A stretch of DNA of 63,758 nucleotides, taken from assembly GCA_018434945.1 (NCBI GenBank), contig JAHDOI010000079.1, positions 1 to 63,758 on the forward strand, given 5' to 3'. The notes under the pieces were generated by a model. That model was not told where the DNA came from and made no database searches. It was given only the letters and a program-made list of their open reading frames with translations. Made by a program: the position numbers and the translations under genes. Shown here piece by piece: positions 25,036 through 32,943 of this stretch (positions within the stretch are counted from its first letter, which is position 1; each line of letters opens with the position of its first letter). The stretch comes from Selenomonadales bacterium (GTDB lineage: Bacteria > Bacillota > Negativicutes > Sporomusales > UBA7701).

Positions 25036-26046
25036 GTGTTGGAAAAAAGGATGCTAGGTCGCACCGGCCTGGAAGTCACCGCCATTTCCTTCGGCGGCCT
25101 GCCCATGCAACGCTGCACGCTGGCCGAGGCGGGCCCGGTGCTCAACGCGGCTTTGGATGCGGGGATAAATTTCATCGACACCGCCCGCGCCTATACCGAC
25201 AGCGAGGAGAAGATCGGCTGCCACGTTTCGTCCCGGCGGAAGGAGTATTACCTGGCCACGAAGAGCATGGCCCGCGACCGGGCGGGCATGGCCAGGGATG
25301 TCGATATTAGCCTGGAGACCATGAGAACCGACTATATCGATCTTTATCAGATCCATAACGTTAAAAACCGTGCCGATTTCGACAAGGTCATGAGCCCCGG
25401 CGGCGCGCTCGAGGCGCTGCAGGACGCGCAGAATGCCGGCAAGATCGGCCATATCGGCATAACCGGCCATAGTATGGAGCTGCTGACGGAAAGCCTCAGG
25501 ACCGGTCTTTTCAGCACCGTGCAGGCGCCGTTCAACTGCATCGAGTCCCAGGCCGAGAAAGAGCTTTTCCCGCTGGCGCGGAAAGAGAATATCGGCATTA
25601 TCGTGATGAAACCGCTGGGCGGAGGCCAGATCGACAAACCCGACCTCGCCCTCAGGTATATCCTGGAGCACGATATCACGACCGCCATCCCCGGCATGGA
25701 TGAGGTGAAGCATGTCGAGGAGAACCTGGCCGCGCTGAAGAATTTCCGGCCGCTGACCGCGGCGGAGCGCGAGGAGCTTAAGAACCTGGCCGCCGAGATC
25801 GGCGCCAATTTCTGCCGTCGCTGCGGCTATTGCCTGCCCTGCACCGTCGGCATCGATATCCCGACGATGTTCATTTTCCATCTCCAGTACACGCGCTATA
25901 ACATGAAGACAGCCATCCCCGGGCGGTACGCCGGGCTGCCGGTGAAGGCGTCGGCCTGTACCGAGTGCGGGGCGTGCGAGAAGCGCTGTCCCTACGATCT
26001 GCCTATCCGCGAGCGGCTGAAGAAGGTGGCCGCGGATCTGGGCTAG
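25036..26046 (+). CDS. ferredoxin-type aldo/keto reductase
   Basis: A 336-residue aldo/keto reductase with an added C-terminal 4Fe-4S domain. The AKR barrel shows the catalytic Asp and Tyr in DTARAYTDSEEKIG (about residue 49), Lys in TKSMA and His in YQIHNV. At the C-terminus CRRCGYCLPCTVGIDIP (about 258) and CTECGACEKRCPYDLPI (about 309) bind Fe-S clusters, so electrons may pass between NAD(P)H and ferredoxin. This fused type is widespread in anaerobes and its substrates are mostly unknown. GTG at 25036 is five bases and TTG at 25039 eight bases after AAAGGAG; either may be the start. Confidence 0.9.
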   Translation: MLEKRMLGRTGLEVTAISFGGLPMQRCTLAEAGPVLNAALDAGINFIDTARAYTDSEEKIGCHVSSRRKEYYLATKSMARDRAGMARDVDISLETMRTDYIDLYQIHNVKNRADFDKVMSPGGALEALQDAQNAGKIGHIGITGHSMELLTESLRTGLFSTVQAPFNCIESQAEKELFPLARKENIGIIVMKPLGGGQIDKPDLALRYILEHDITTAIPGMDEVKHVEENLAALKNFRPLTAAEREELKNLAAEIGANFCRRCGYCLPCTVGIDIPTMFIFHLQYTRYNMKTAIPGRYAGLPVKASACTECGACEKRCPYDLPIRERLKKVAADLG

Positions 26047-26351
26047 CCGGCCGGCCGCCGTTCCGGGGGCTCCGCCGGAGCCGGCGGGGCCGCGGGGGCG
26101 GGATCGAGCCGCACCGCGATACCGCCGAGATACGGGACGAGCAGGTTGAAGACGGCCGCGCAGGCGAGCGCGAAGGCGCCGAGGAGGAGGCCGACCGCCA
26201 GGCCGAGGAAGGCGCCGCCGAAGATGCCCACGGCACTGCGTTCGACCAGGCCGAGGACGACGCCGCAAGCCCCGCCTACGCAGGTGCCGGCCGCGAACGC
26301 CGTCCGGAAGACGGCTGCACAGGAGACCCTGGTGAGCATATAGTTATACAC
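26043..26351 (-). CDS. small glycine/alanine-rich membrane protein
   Basis: A 102-residue ORF with two to three hydrophobic, Gly/Ala-rich segments and a proline-rich charged tail (PAPAAPPAPAEPPERRP). GTG at 26351 is preceded by AAGGGGTGAT. It lies between the 3' end of the aldo/keto reductase gene (4-base overlap) and the divergent flavoprotein gene. No family is recognised. The GC-rich composition means a chance ORF cannot be excluded. Confidence 0.5.
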   Translation of the reverse strand: MYNYMLTRVSCAAVFRTAFAAGTCVGGACGVVLGLVERSAVGIFGGAFLGLAVGLLLGAFALACAAVFNLLVPYLGGIAVRLDPAPAAPPAPAEPPERRPAG

Positions 26352-26386
26352 GCCATCACCCCTTGCCCCGAAGGAGGTATTTTAAA

Positions 26387-27265
26387 ATGGCCGAGAAAGT
26401 ATTCGACATCGCCGTGGTCGGCGGCGGTCCGGCCGGTCTGTCGGCCGCTCTGACCGGGCGCATCCGCAACAAAAGCGTCGCTTTGTTCGAGCATCTGGAT
26501 TTCAGCCAGAAGCTGCAGAAGGCCCATCTGGTGGATAATTACCCCGGCCTGCCCCAGATCACCGGCAAAGGCCTGATGCAGCAGATGTCCGCCCATTGCC
26601 TGGCCCACGAGCCTACCCTTATCAAGGAGAAGGTTCTCAATATCTATCCCGGAGAGGTGTTCACGCTGCTGACGCCTGCGGCCACTTACGAGGCGCGGGC
26701 GGTAATCCTGGCGACCGGCGTGGTGGCGACCTTGCTGTTCGCGGGCGAGAAGGATTTCCTCGGCCGCGGGGTGAGCTACTGCGCTACCTGCGACGGGATG
26801 TTCTACAAGGATAAGAATGTGGCGGTGATTTCGTATACGACCGAGGGCGAGCATGAGGCCGCGTATCTCGGCGAGCTGTGCCGCCAGGTTTATTATCTGC
26901 CTCAGTATAAGGGCGAACTGCCGCGCTTTTTGGATAATGTCAGGGTGGTGAACGACAAGCCGCGGGCGATCAAGGGCGATACCCAGGTGGAGGAGCTTGC
27001 GACAGAGCAGGAGTCGCTGGCTGTCGACGGCGTGTTCATCCTCCGTCAGTCCGACCCGGTGGAGAACGTGCTCCCCGGCATCGAGCTGGACGGTGAGGTT
27101 ATAAGGGTGAACAGGGATATGTCGACAAGCGTCCCGGGCGTATTCGCCGCCGGCGACTGCACCGGCAAGCCCTGGCAGATCGCCAAGGCTACCGGCGAGG
27201 GCCTGGTGGCTGTGCTCAGCGCCATCGGCTATCTCGAAGCGAAAGCCAGGCAAGCCGCGCCGTGA
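26387..27265 (+). CDS. thioredoxin-reductase-like FAD/NAD(P) oxidoreductase
   Basis: A 292-residue pyridine nucleotide-disulfide oxidoreductase of the small TrxB type. FAD motif VGGGPAGLSAALTGR (about residue 12), redox-active CATC in YCATCDGMFYK (about residue 133) and the second FAD motif VFAAGDCTG (about residue 255) are present. No thioredoxin gene is adjacent; the electron acceptor could be thioredoxin, a glutaredoxin-like protein or the neighbouring ferredoxin-type reductase. ATG at 26387 follows AAGGAGG. Its last 50 bases overlap the convergent YkvI-like gene. Confidence 0.88.
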   Translation: MAEKVFDIAVVGGGPAGLSAALTGRIRNKSVALFEHLDFSQKLQKAHLVDNYPGLPQITGKGLMQQMSAHCLAHEPTLIKEKVLNIYPGEVFTLLTPAATYEARAVILATGVVATLLFAGEKDFLGRGVSYCATCDGMFYKDKNVAVISYTTEGEHEAAYLGELCRQVYYLPQYKGELPRFLDNVRVVNDKPRAIKGDTQVEELATEQESLAVDGVFILRQSDPVENVLPGIELDGEVIRVNRDMSTSVPGVFAAGDCTGKPWQIAKATGEGLVAVLSAIGYLEAKARQAAP

Positions 27266-28283
27266 ACCACAACGTCGCGTAGCCGAACACGGGGAAGAGC
27301 CCCTTGATGAGCTTGGCAAAACCGAATTGGCCGCAACCTACGGCGGCGACGGCGACCACCACTACGGCTACGGCCGGGTGGAGGCCCGTCGCCGCCGCCG
27401 CTTTGCCTGCACAGCCGTAAAGGCTGGCGAGGGCGGTGGTGTACATGGCGGCGAGCAGTATGGCGGTGTAGACGGCGCTGGCAAAGGGGTGCTGGCGGCT
27501 GGCGATTTCAAGGATGGGCACTTCCTGGGTGAGGCTGTCGGGGTGGTGGATCATGATGACGAGGGTAATAAACGCCGCCAGGCCGCCAAGGATCAGGCCG
27601 CCGAGCGCTCCGCCGCCGGCGCGGGCGGCATAGCGCGGGACGGTGCCGCCGAGCGGCACGAGCACGGTGGCGCCGACCATGAGGTTGTATGAGACGTAGA
27701 TGAGGGTGGCGAGCAGCCAGTGGGGGGCCGATTGGCTGGCGGGGGCGGGCGGGGCCGCGAACGGCCCGGGGTCGGCGGCATGGTAGGCGAGTGAGTATAG
27801 CCCGACGGCGGTGATGCAGAGGATGAGGAGCGGCGCGAGGGCCATGTTGGCGACGGCCACGCCGCGGATGCCGCCGAGCACGGTGGCGGCGACGGCCACT
27901 CCGGCGGCGGCGAGGCCGAGGTAGTAGGACAGGCCGAGGTAGTCGCGGGCGACGGTGGCGATGCCGGCGAACATGACTGACAGCATTACGAACAGGAAGA
28001 CGGCTGTGAGGACGTCGAGGACGAGGGCGGCACGGCGGCCGCACACGTGGTAGATGGCCTGGTGGTAGGCGGTGGCTCTGAGGCGGTAGCCGAGCTCCAG
28101 GAGCCGCCCGCCGAGCCAGGAGAACAGCATGGTGGCGACGGCGATGCCGGCGAGACCGGCTTTGCCGAAACTGGCGAAGAACTGGACGATTTCCTGGCCG
28201 GAGGCGAAGCCGGCCCCGATGACGGTGCCGGCGTATGTCGCCCCGACACGGATGGCGTCGGCCATTGTCCTGGAGCATCGCAC
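27216..28283 (-). CDS. YkvI-like membrane transporter
   Basis: A 355-residue membrane protein with about ten hydrophobic segments, beginning RVGATYAGTVIGAGFASGQEIVQFF, the signature of the YkvI family of LeuT-fold-like carriers. Substrates are unknown. GTG at 28283 has AGGGGGGAG with a suitable gap; ATG at 28265 has none. The 3' end overlaps the convergent flavoprotein gene by 50 bases. Its 5' end faces the spore-surface cluster, whose first promoter lies at 28377. Confidence 0.85.
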   Translation of the reverse strand: MRCSRTMADAIRVGATYAGTVIGAGFASGQEIVQFFASFGKAGLAGIAVATMLFSWLGGRLLELGYRLRATAYHQAIYHVCGRRAALVLDVLTAVFLFVMLSVMFAGIATVARDYLGLSYYLGLAAAGVAVAATVLGGIRGVAVANMALAPLLILCITAVGLYSLAYHAADPGPFAAPPAPASQSAPHWLLATLIYVSYNLMVGATVLVPLGGTVPRYAARAGGGALGGLILGGLAAFITLVIMIHHPDSLTQEVPILEIASRQHPFASAVYTAILLAAMYTTALASLYGCAGKAAAATGLHPAVAVVVVAVAAVGCGQFGFAKLIKGLFPVFGYATLWFTARLAWLSLRDSRWR

Positions 28284-28376
28284 GTCGCTCCCCCCTCTCT
28301 TTCGCTAAATTCTATGAGGGAGTGCGGTTTTTCTGACGTGGATTTTTATGGGAGGCTTCCCGCCAAAGGCAGCTTC

Positions 28377-28404
28377 ACATAATTACAGATAAATGCATAG
28401 GATA
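28377..28404 (+). promoter_or_regulatory. sigma-K-type promoter of the first VLADQ-motif gene
   Basis: AC at 28377-28378 and CATAGGATA at 28396-28404, with exactly 17 bases between, match the sigma-K consensus (AC-N17-CATAnnnTA) known from Bacillus. The expected start lies about 85 bases before the gene. Confidence 0.65.
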
Positions 28405-28499
28405 TTAATGAGAAGGCGCCCCTGTCGCCGCCAAGTAGGTGCCAGCGGCGGTTTGTACCGGTAAGTATGCGGTGAACGTTTAATATGGAGGTCGCAAGG

Positions 28500-29039
28500 A
28501 TGGGAGTCTGTCAGAATATAGTTGTCGGCACGGTGTTGGCCGATCAGACTTTTACCTGTGTGGAAACTTTTACGGCAATACCGCTCGGGGTCGCTCTGCC
28601 GCCCGGTTCGGCGGTAAGCAGCATCGCTTTTACGCAAATTCAGGCCGGGTGCGCGACCGTGTTCGATACGGTGACGAACACGGTGGACATCGACTTCACG
28701 TTCACGGTGAGCGCCGCTGTCACGATATCAACCATCCCCGCGCCGATATCCGTCAGCGGCATAGTGCTTACCTGTTCGGGAACGTTCTGCGGACTGGCGG
28801 CAAATATGTTTTCCGTAACCGACCAGGCGCTGATCGATTGCGAGCTTGTTCAGGTGGCGGGGATAACGCACACCGACGATTCGCTCGATCTGGTCAACGG
28901 CACGCTGGCGACGACGATAACGGTTACCAGCAGTTTTGCACTCGTCCGCAGGGAAACGATAACCGTTTCGTTGTGCCCGGGCGGGAACGCAACGGCGGTT
29001 TTTATCCCTTCGACGCCCTGCCAGGCTGATGAGGATTAG
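28500..29039 (+). CDS. VLADQ-motif spore-surface protein, paralog 1
   Basis: A 179-residue, beta-rich, Val/Thr-rich protein without signal peptide or membrane segment and with six or more Cys. Its N-terminus NIVVGTVLADQTFTCVETF is shared in pattern with two more genes in this cluster (30218 and 31368 on the minus strand). The pattern loosely resembles the DUF3794/SPOCS repeat of spore-coat morphogenesis proteins; this is a tentative likeness. Lack of an export signal combined with a sigma-K-type promoter fits a mother-cell protein laid on the spore. ATG at 28500 has GGAGG upstream; the frame extends further but without a ribosome site. Confidence 0.75.
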   Translation: MGVCQNIVVGTVLADQTFTCVETFTAIPLGVALPPGSAVSSIAFTQIQAGCATVFDTVTNTVDIDFTFTVSAAVTISTIPAPISVSGIVLTCSGTFCGLAANMFSVTDQALIDCELVQVAGITHTDDSLDLVNGTLATTITVTSSFALVRRETITVSLCPGGNATAVFIPSTPCQADED

Positions 29040-29096
29040 CCGTGCCGAAGGCTGATAGGAATGAGCGCGGCCGGCAGACGAGCGCCGCATGAATAA

Positions 29097-29125
29097 GCCC
29101 GCACATTTGTGCGGGCGGTTTGTTT
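29097..29125. terminator. terminator between convergent genes
   Basis: GCCCGCACA-TT-TGTGCGGGC is followed by GGTTTGTTTATT on the plus strand. It lies between the stops of the genes at 29039 (+) and 29124 (-). Confidence 0.8.
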
Positions 29126-29507
29126 ATTCCAGATTGTGTCTGTTTTTTACGATTACTCTTTTGACCGGCGGCCGTTCGGTCGAGCCGGATACCATGATGA
29201 CGACAGGCGCCGGCCGCTCTTTGGATTTGGGCGTCGGGCTCTTGTCGGCCGCCGCTTGCTGACTGCCGGGGGGCAGCGCTTCGGTCGATACTTTGGCATG
29301 CCAGGGGGCAGGGAAATTTTTTTGCGTGGAGGTTTTTTCGTTATTGTGCGTCATCGGGCTGTCTTTCCCCTCCGTTAGTGGAGTTTCGCAGGTACCGCCG
29401 CCTGTTTGCTTGCGCCTGGCGAAGGTGTAGGAGAGGAAGCCTACGAGGATGATTGCCGCTATTCCCATGCAGGCAAACACAACGATGGATGTTAAGTTTA
29501 TAAACAT
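29124..29507 (-). CDS. small single-span membrane protein of the spore-surface cluster
   Basis: A 127-residue protein with one N-terminal membrane segment (about residues 5-27), a basic stop-transfer (ARRKQ) and a long polar, Pro/Ser/Lys-rich tail ending in a short beta-like stretch (PVVIMVSG...VKRVIVKNR). ATG at 29507 has GGAGGAGGG upstream. A second protein of the same layout is encoded at 30329-30622. No family is recognised. It lies 90 bases downstream of the second VLADQ-motif gene, with a hairpin between. Confidence 0.65.
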   Translation of the reverse strand: MFINLTSIVVFACMGIAAIILVGFLSYTFARRKQTGGGTCETPLTEGKDSPMTHNNEKTSTQKNFPAPWHAKVSTEALPPGSQQAAADKSPTPKSKERPAPVVIMVSGSTERPPVKRVIVKNRHNLE

Positions 29508-29541
29508 GCCGCCTGCCCTCCTCCGGCGCAAATAGTAGCTT

Positions 29542-29579
29542 GCAGCAACAGAATTCCTTGCCGCGAATTCTGTTGCTGC
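29542..29579. other. 15-bp perfect hairpin between two minus-strand genes
   Basis: GCAGCAACAGAATTC and GAATTCTGTTGCTGC pair perfectly over an eight-base loop. There is no T run on either strand, so it is more likely an RNA-stabilising or processing hairpin, or an operator, than an intrinsic terminator. Confidence 0.6.
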
Positions 29580-29597
29580 GTGAAGCGGGCGGAAATA

Positions 29598-30218
29598 TTA
29601 ACCGCCATTAGGCTCTGCTGTGCAAGTAGTCCTGGGAATGCGCACGATCCTGCTGTGGCTGGTGGGACAAAGGGCCACGATGACCTGCTCCTCGATAACG
29701 AGTTTGATCTTTGCGAAGGTGGTGACTATTTGCGTGATTTCAGCCGGATCGATAATTTCCCCGGTATAGGGATCGATTGTGCCGCACGTCCAGGAGAAAT
29801 TGTCGAGCACATCGACGATCTTAAACAGTTCGCACTCGACATCCTCAAAGTCGATGCCCAGATCGGTGAGGTCGTTTTGGGTCAGGCAGAATGTCAGCAG
29901 GTAGGTTTCCTCGAACTTGAACTCCAGGCTGAACGGCGCAACCAACCCCGGCGGCGCGAAGACCGCCCCTTCGGGTCCGGCGGTAACGCACAGCTCTTTT
30001 TGATACATCAGGGTCAGTTCCACCTGCAGCGGATCGGTCGGAAGCAGCGGTGTCAGAAGCTGACAGTTGGTGACCGTAACCAGCAAGGTCCCGCTGATGT
30101 TCGCGTCGCCCGCCGCGGCAAACTGCAGGGGGCAAGCCTCCTCGGGGAATTGGTCGGAAACGATGAATATCTGATCGGCTAGCACCCTTTCAGTCCTGAT
30201 CTTTTGGCAGTGTCCCAT
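29598..30218 (-). CDS. VLADQ-motif spore-surface protein, paralog 2
   Basis: A 206-residue protein starting MGHCQKIRTERVLADQIFIV, with the same N-terminal pattern as the genes at 28500 and 31368. It is acidic, beta-rich and has scattered Cys but no signal peptide. The C-terminal part carries IKLVIEEQVIVALCP, a segment also close to VNLVIEEKLYVALCR in the third paralog. ATG at 30218 follows GAAGGAGG. A sigma-K-type promoter lies at 30287-30260, giving a leader of about 35 bases. Confidence 0.75.
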   Translation of the reverse strand: MGHCQKIRTERVLADQIFIVSDQFPEEACPLQFAAAGDANISGTLLVTVTNCQLLTPLLPTDPLQVELTLMYQKELCVTAGPEGAVFAPPGLVAPFSLEFKFEETYLLTFCLTQNDLTDLGIDFEDVECELFKIVDVLDNFSWTCGTIDPYTGEIIDPAEITQIVTTFAKIKLVIEEQVIVALCPTSHSRIVRIPRTTCTAEPNGG

Positions 30219-30259
30219 GTAAAATCCTCCTTCTCAATCGGCTGGATAAACATCTACTA

Positions 30260-30287
30260 TACTGTATGTTAATTGTCATAAGAAGGT
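30260..30287 (-). promoter_or_regulatory. sigma-K-type promoter of VLADQ-motif paralog 2
   Basis: On the minus strand AC (30287-30286) and CATACAGTA (30268-30260) are exactly 17 bases apart. CATACAGT also fits the sigma-E -10 box, so early and late mother-cell use are both possible. Confidence 0.65.
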
Positions 30288-30328
30288 AACTATCGGCAGC
30301 GGTTATTTGCTGATATGCTACGGATAAT

Positions 30329-30622
30329 TTATTCGCGGTCCGGCTGAGCGACAACGCTGACAGTGATTCTTCCCTGCAATGAATTGATAATGACTGCCTC
30401 GGTTTCGATCCACTCGGCGGAGTTTGCCGGCGGCGGGACTGGCTGAACTGGCTCCCCGGCGGGCTGGCAGTCTTTATGGGCCGCGTCGCCGGCTGGCTGG
30501 CGGACGCACGGGCCGGCCCGGCGGCCACAGCCGTAACGGTAGGCGAGCCGGGCAACGACGATGGCAGCCACGACGAAAATCGCGGCTGCCACCGTTAGGA
30601 TGATTTCCGGATTGACCGTCAT
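30329..30622 (-). CDS. small single-span membrane protein
   Basis: A 97-residue protein with one N-terminal membrane segment (about residues 7-27), a Cys/Arg/Pro-rich middle and a short hydrophobic C-terminal strand (AVIINSLQGRITVSVVAQ). It resembles the protein at 29124-29507 in layout, not in clear sequence. ATG at 30622 follows AGGGGGTGGC. It starts 11 bases after the third VLADQ-motif gene and is probably in its operon. Confidence 0.65.
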   Translation of the reverse strand: MTVNPEIILTVAAAIFVVAAIVVARLAYRYGCGRRAGPCVRQPAGDAAHKDCQPAGEPVQPVPPPANSAEWIETEAVIINSLQGRITVSVVAQPDRE

Positions 30623-30633
30623 CGTGCCACCCC

Positions 30634-31368
30634 CTAAGGAAGGTCTGCGTCGCCGGCGGAATCGACCTGTTCCGCGGCAAGCCCGCTGTCGGCCCTGGTG
30701 AATAGGTTCTGCTCGTGCTTATGCTTGCGGCACAAGGCCACGTAAAGTTTTTCCTCGATAACCAGGTTGACGGCGATAACCACGTCCAGGCACACGGCGA
30801 TGGTGGCGTGGCAGTCAAAGGCGCTGTCGGCGCAGATGAATTTTATTTTCGACTTGATTTTTTCCAGGCTGCCTATCTGACAGCGGATGCGTCCGGGATC
30901 GAGGCACTCATCCTTGACAGGCGGAATACAGCGGGTGCACTTTCTGTGAAAGGCAAACTCCAGCGGAATCTTTGTGCCATCCGGCAATGTCACCGTAAAC
31001 TCCTCTTCGATGAACAGCAGCAGGTTCAGGACGACCGGCTTGTGCGGCCCGCAGAAAACAGGCTCGCATTCCAGCACGGTGACGTTGATGGTGCCGCTGA
31101 GGACCGAGCAGGGAGGTACGGCGAACCCGAGATCGCAAGGGCCGAGCTCCAGGCAGCAGCATACCGTCCGGTCGGCCAGCACCCGGTCAAGCTTTACGTG
31201 GGCGCAATCGCGGCGCCGCGGCGAATGGTGGTGGCCTTTTTTCTTATGATGATGGCCCTTCTTGGCTGGATGATGGCTGTGCTTGGCAGGCTTTTGGGTG
31301 CTTTTGACAATGGAAGGGCTGCCGTACTGGTAAAGAGTATGTATCAGCCTATCGATGAATAGCGCCAT
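30634..31368 (-). CDS. VLADQ-motif spore-surface protein with His/Lys-rich N-terminus, paralog 3
   Basis: A 244-residue protein. Residues about 25-52 are a His/Lys-rich stretch (HHPAKKGHHHKKKGHHH) that may bind metal or acidic partners. It is followed by the cluster's shared pattern, KLDRVLADRTVCCCLELG, and a Cys-rich beta domain. The segment VNLVIEEKLYVALCRK matches paralog 2. There is no signal peptide. A weaker sigma-K-like promoter (AC-N17-AATACTATG, 31429-31402) lies upstream. The small membrane protein at 30622 follows in the same operon. Confidence 0.75.
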   Translation of the reverse strand: MALFIDRLIHTLYQYGSPSIVKSTQKPAKHSHHPAKKGHHHKKKGHHHSPRRRDCAHVKLDRVLADRTVCCCLELGPCDLGFAVPPCSVLSGTINVTVLECEPVFCGPHKPVVLNLLLFIEEEFTVTLPDGTKIPLEFAFHRKCTRCIPPVKDECLDPGRIRCQIGSLEKIKSKIKFICADSAFDCHATIAVCLDVVIAVNLVIEEKLYVALCRKHKHEQNLFTRADSGLAAEQVDSAGDADLP

Positions 31369-31491
31369 AGACTGTTGCCCCCTTTGTTGCAGAACTTACT
31401 ACATAGTATTCAAAAAATAGTCTATTGGTCAGTTTCGGGCGGTTTTCTTTTCACATTTGCGCGCGGCCGGCTCCGGCTCCGCCAGACTGGC

Positions 31492-31519
31492 ACCGTTCAC
31501 CGGCGCCGGCCATACGATA
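31492..31519 (+). promoter_or_regulatory. sigma-K-type promoter of the clostripain-like gene
   Basis: AC (31492-31493) and CATACGATA (31511-31519) are exactly 17 bases apart, with a start expected about 30 bases before the gene. Confidence 0.65.
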
Positions 31520-31553
31520 CAGGAAAGAGCGGCAAAGGACGGGTTGAAGAACG

Positions 31554-32858
31554 GTGCTGGTAAAGTGCGGCCCGCCGGGCAAAACATGGACTGTGCTGGT
31601 TTACGCGAACGGCAACAATGATATGGAGCCGGAAATTTACCGGGGGATACAGGCATTTGGGCATAAGCCGGCGGCAGACAGCACCAGGGTCGTTGTTCAG
31701 TTGGGCAGGGCTCCGCAGCGGTTGGTCAGGACGTTCCGGGGGCATGCCGGGACCCCGGACGGTGAGCAGTGGGACGGCGTCCGCCGCTATGTCGCGTGCC
31801 AAACCGGCTTGGAGCAAGTCGCGGCGCTGGGGCGGGCCAATATGGCCGACCCGGCGGCGCTGGCTGATTTTTTGTGCTGGGGAGCGGCGAATTACCCGGC
31901 GGATTATGTGATGGCGATACTGTCCGGCCATGGGGCCGGCTTTATCGGCCTCCTGACCGATTATACCCAGCCCTATCCCATGCTGATGAGCGTCAAGGGC
32001 CTCACGGCAGCTTTGCGGCAGTTCCGGCGGAAAACCGGCCAGCGGTGTGCGATCCTGGTTGTCGACGCCTGTTATATGAATATGATCGAAATCTGGTACG
32101 AACTGGCGTTTACGCCGACCCGCCCGGTCCGGTTTCTGCTGACGCCGCTGGGGGAGGCCTCGCTGGAGTGTCTGCCTTACGATGTGCTCGTCGAGGCTTT
32201 GGGCGTCGCCGCCGGGCGGGGATACGGCGTGCGGCGGTCTTTGGCCGCCGCCGTGGCGGCGGTGAACGGGACGGATAAAACCAGCGGCGATGTTCTCGCG
32301 GTCAATCTGGCGGCGGATAATTTCGCGCTGCTGAAGGCGGCCGTCGATGAGCTGGCCGGCTTTATCGCGTCAAGCGGTGTCAGGCTTGAGGCGGTGCTGG
32401 GCGCGGATTACCGAAGATCGTCTCATTATCCGCTGGCAAATTTGCTGCATTTTTCTCGCAGGCTGGCGGCTTCCTGCCCGGACTGCCGTTCGCCGTATAG
32501 CGCCTTGGAGGGCGCCCTGGGCAGGATAATCCCCGTGCCGCCCTACGCCGCCAGGCCCAAGCTCGCCAGTCTCGACGCAAGTATTTTCATGCCGGTGACA
32601 CCGGGCTTATATCGGTGTTTCGCGGCCGATTACGAACACCTTTTATTCGCTGCCGGCAATCGCTGGCCGCAAATCCTGCGGGACGACGGTTCTGCCGACC
32701 GGGAGGCTGTTTCCCGCCCCAAACGAGGCGGGACGACGCTGCCGCCGCCGGTGGCCATGTCGCCTGAAAGTTTGGTGTATTCTCTCCAGGAGCGGTCCCC
32801 TGATCTGACAGCCGAGCAGGCGCGGCAGAAATTGCGGAAGCTGGGCTGGCGTATATAG
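31554..32858 (+). CDS. clostripain-like (C11) cysteine protease without signal peptide
   Basis: A 434-residue peptidase of the clostripain family. The start WTVLVYANGNNDMEP, the catalytic His in ILSGHGAG (about residue 124) and the catalytic Cys in LVVDACYMNM (about residue 169) are all present. Clostripains cleave after Arg or Lys, and most are secreted; this one has no signal peptide, which fits a mother-cell protease that processes spore-coat proteins. It lies in the centre of the cluster behind a sigma-K-type promoter. GTG at 31554 is the first in-frame start and has only weak upstream purines, so the exact start is uncertain. Confidence 0.85.
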   Translation: MLVKCGPPGKTWTVLVYANGNNDMEPEIYRGIQAFGHKPAADSTRVVVQLGRAPQRLVRTFRGHAGTPDGEQWDGVRRYVACQTGLEQVAALGRANMADPAALADFLCWGAANYPADYVMAILSGHGAGFIGLLTDYTQPYPMLMSVKGLTAALRQFRRKTGQRCAILVVDACYMNMIEIWYELAFTPTRPVRFLLTPLGEASLECLPYDVLVEALGVAAGRGYGVRRSLAAAVAAVNGTDKTSGDVLAVNLAADNFALLKAAVDELAGFIASSGVRLEAVLGADYRRSSHYPLANLLHFSRRLAASCPDCRSPYSALEGALGRIIPVPPYAARPKLASLDASIFMPVTPGLYRCFAADYEHLLFAAGNRWPQILRDDGSADREAVSRPKRGGTTLPPPVAMSPESLVYSLQERSPDLTAEQARQKLRKLGWRI

Positions 32859-32943
32859 CTTCGAATAGCTGCACATGTAGCAAAATATTGTGCGCGACAT
32901 ATTATGGTAATAGAAAGCCAAATAGATATTAGGAGGAGTAGGA

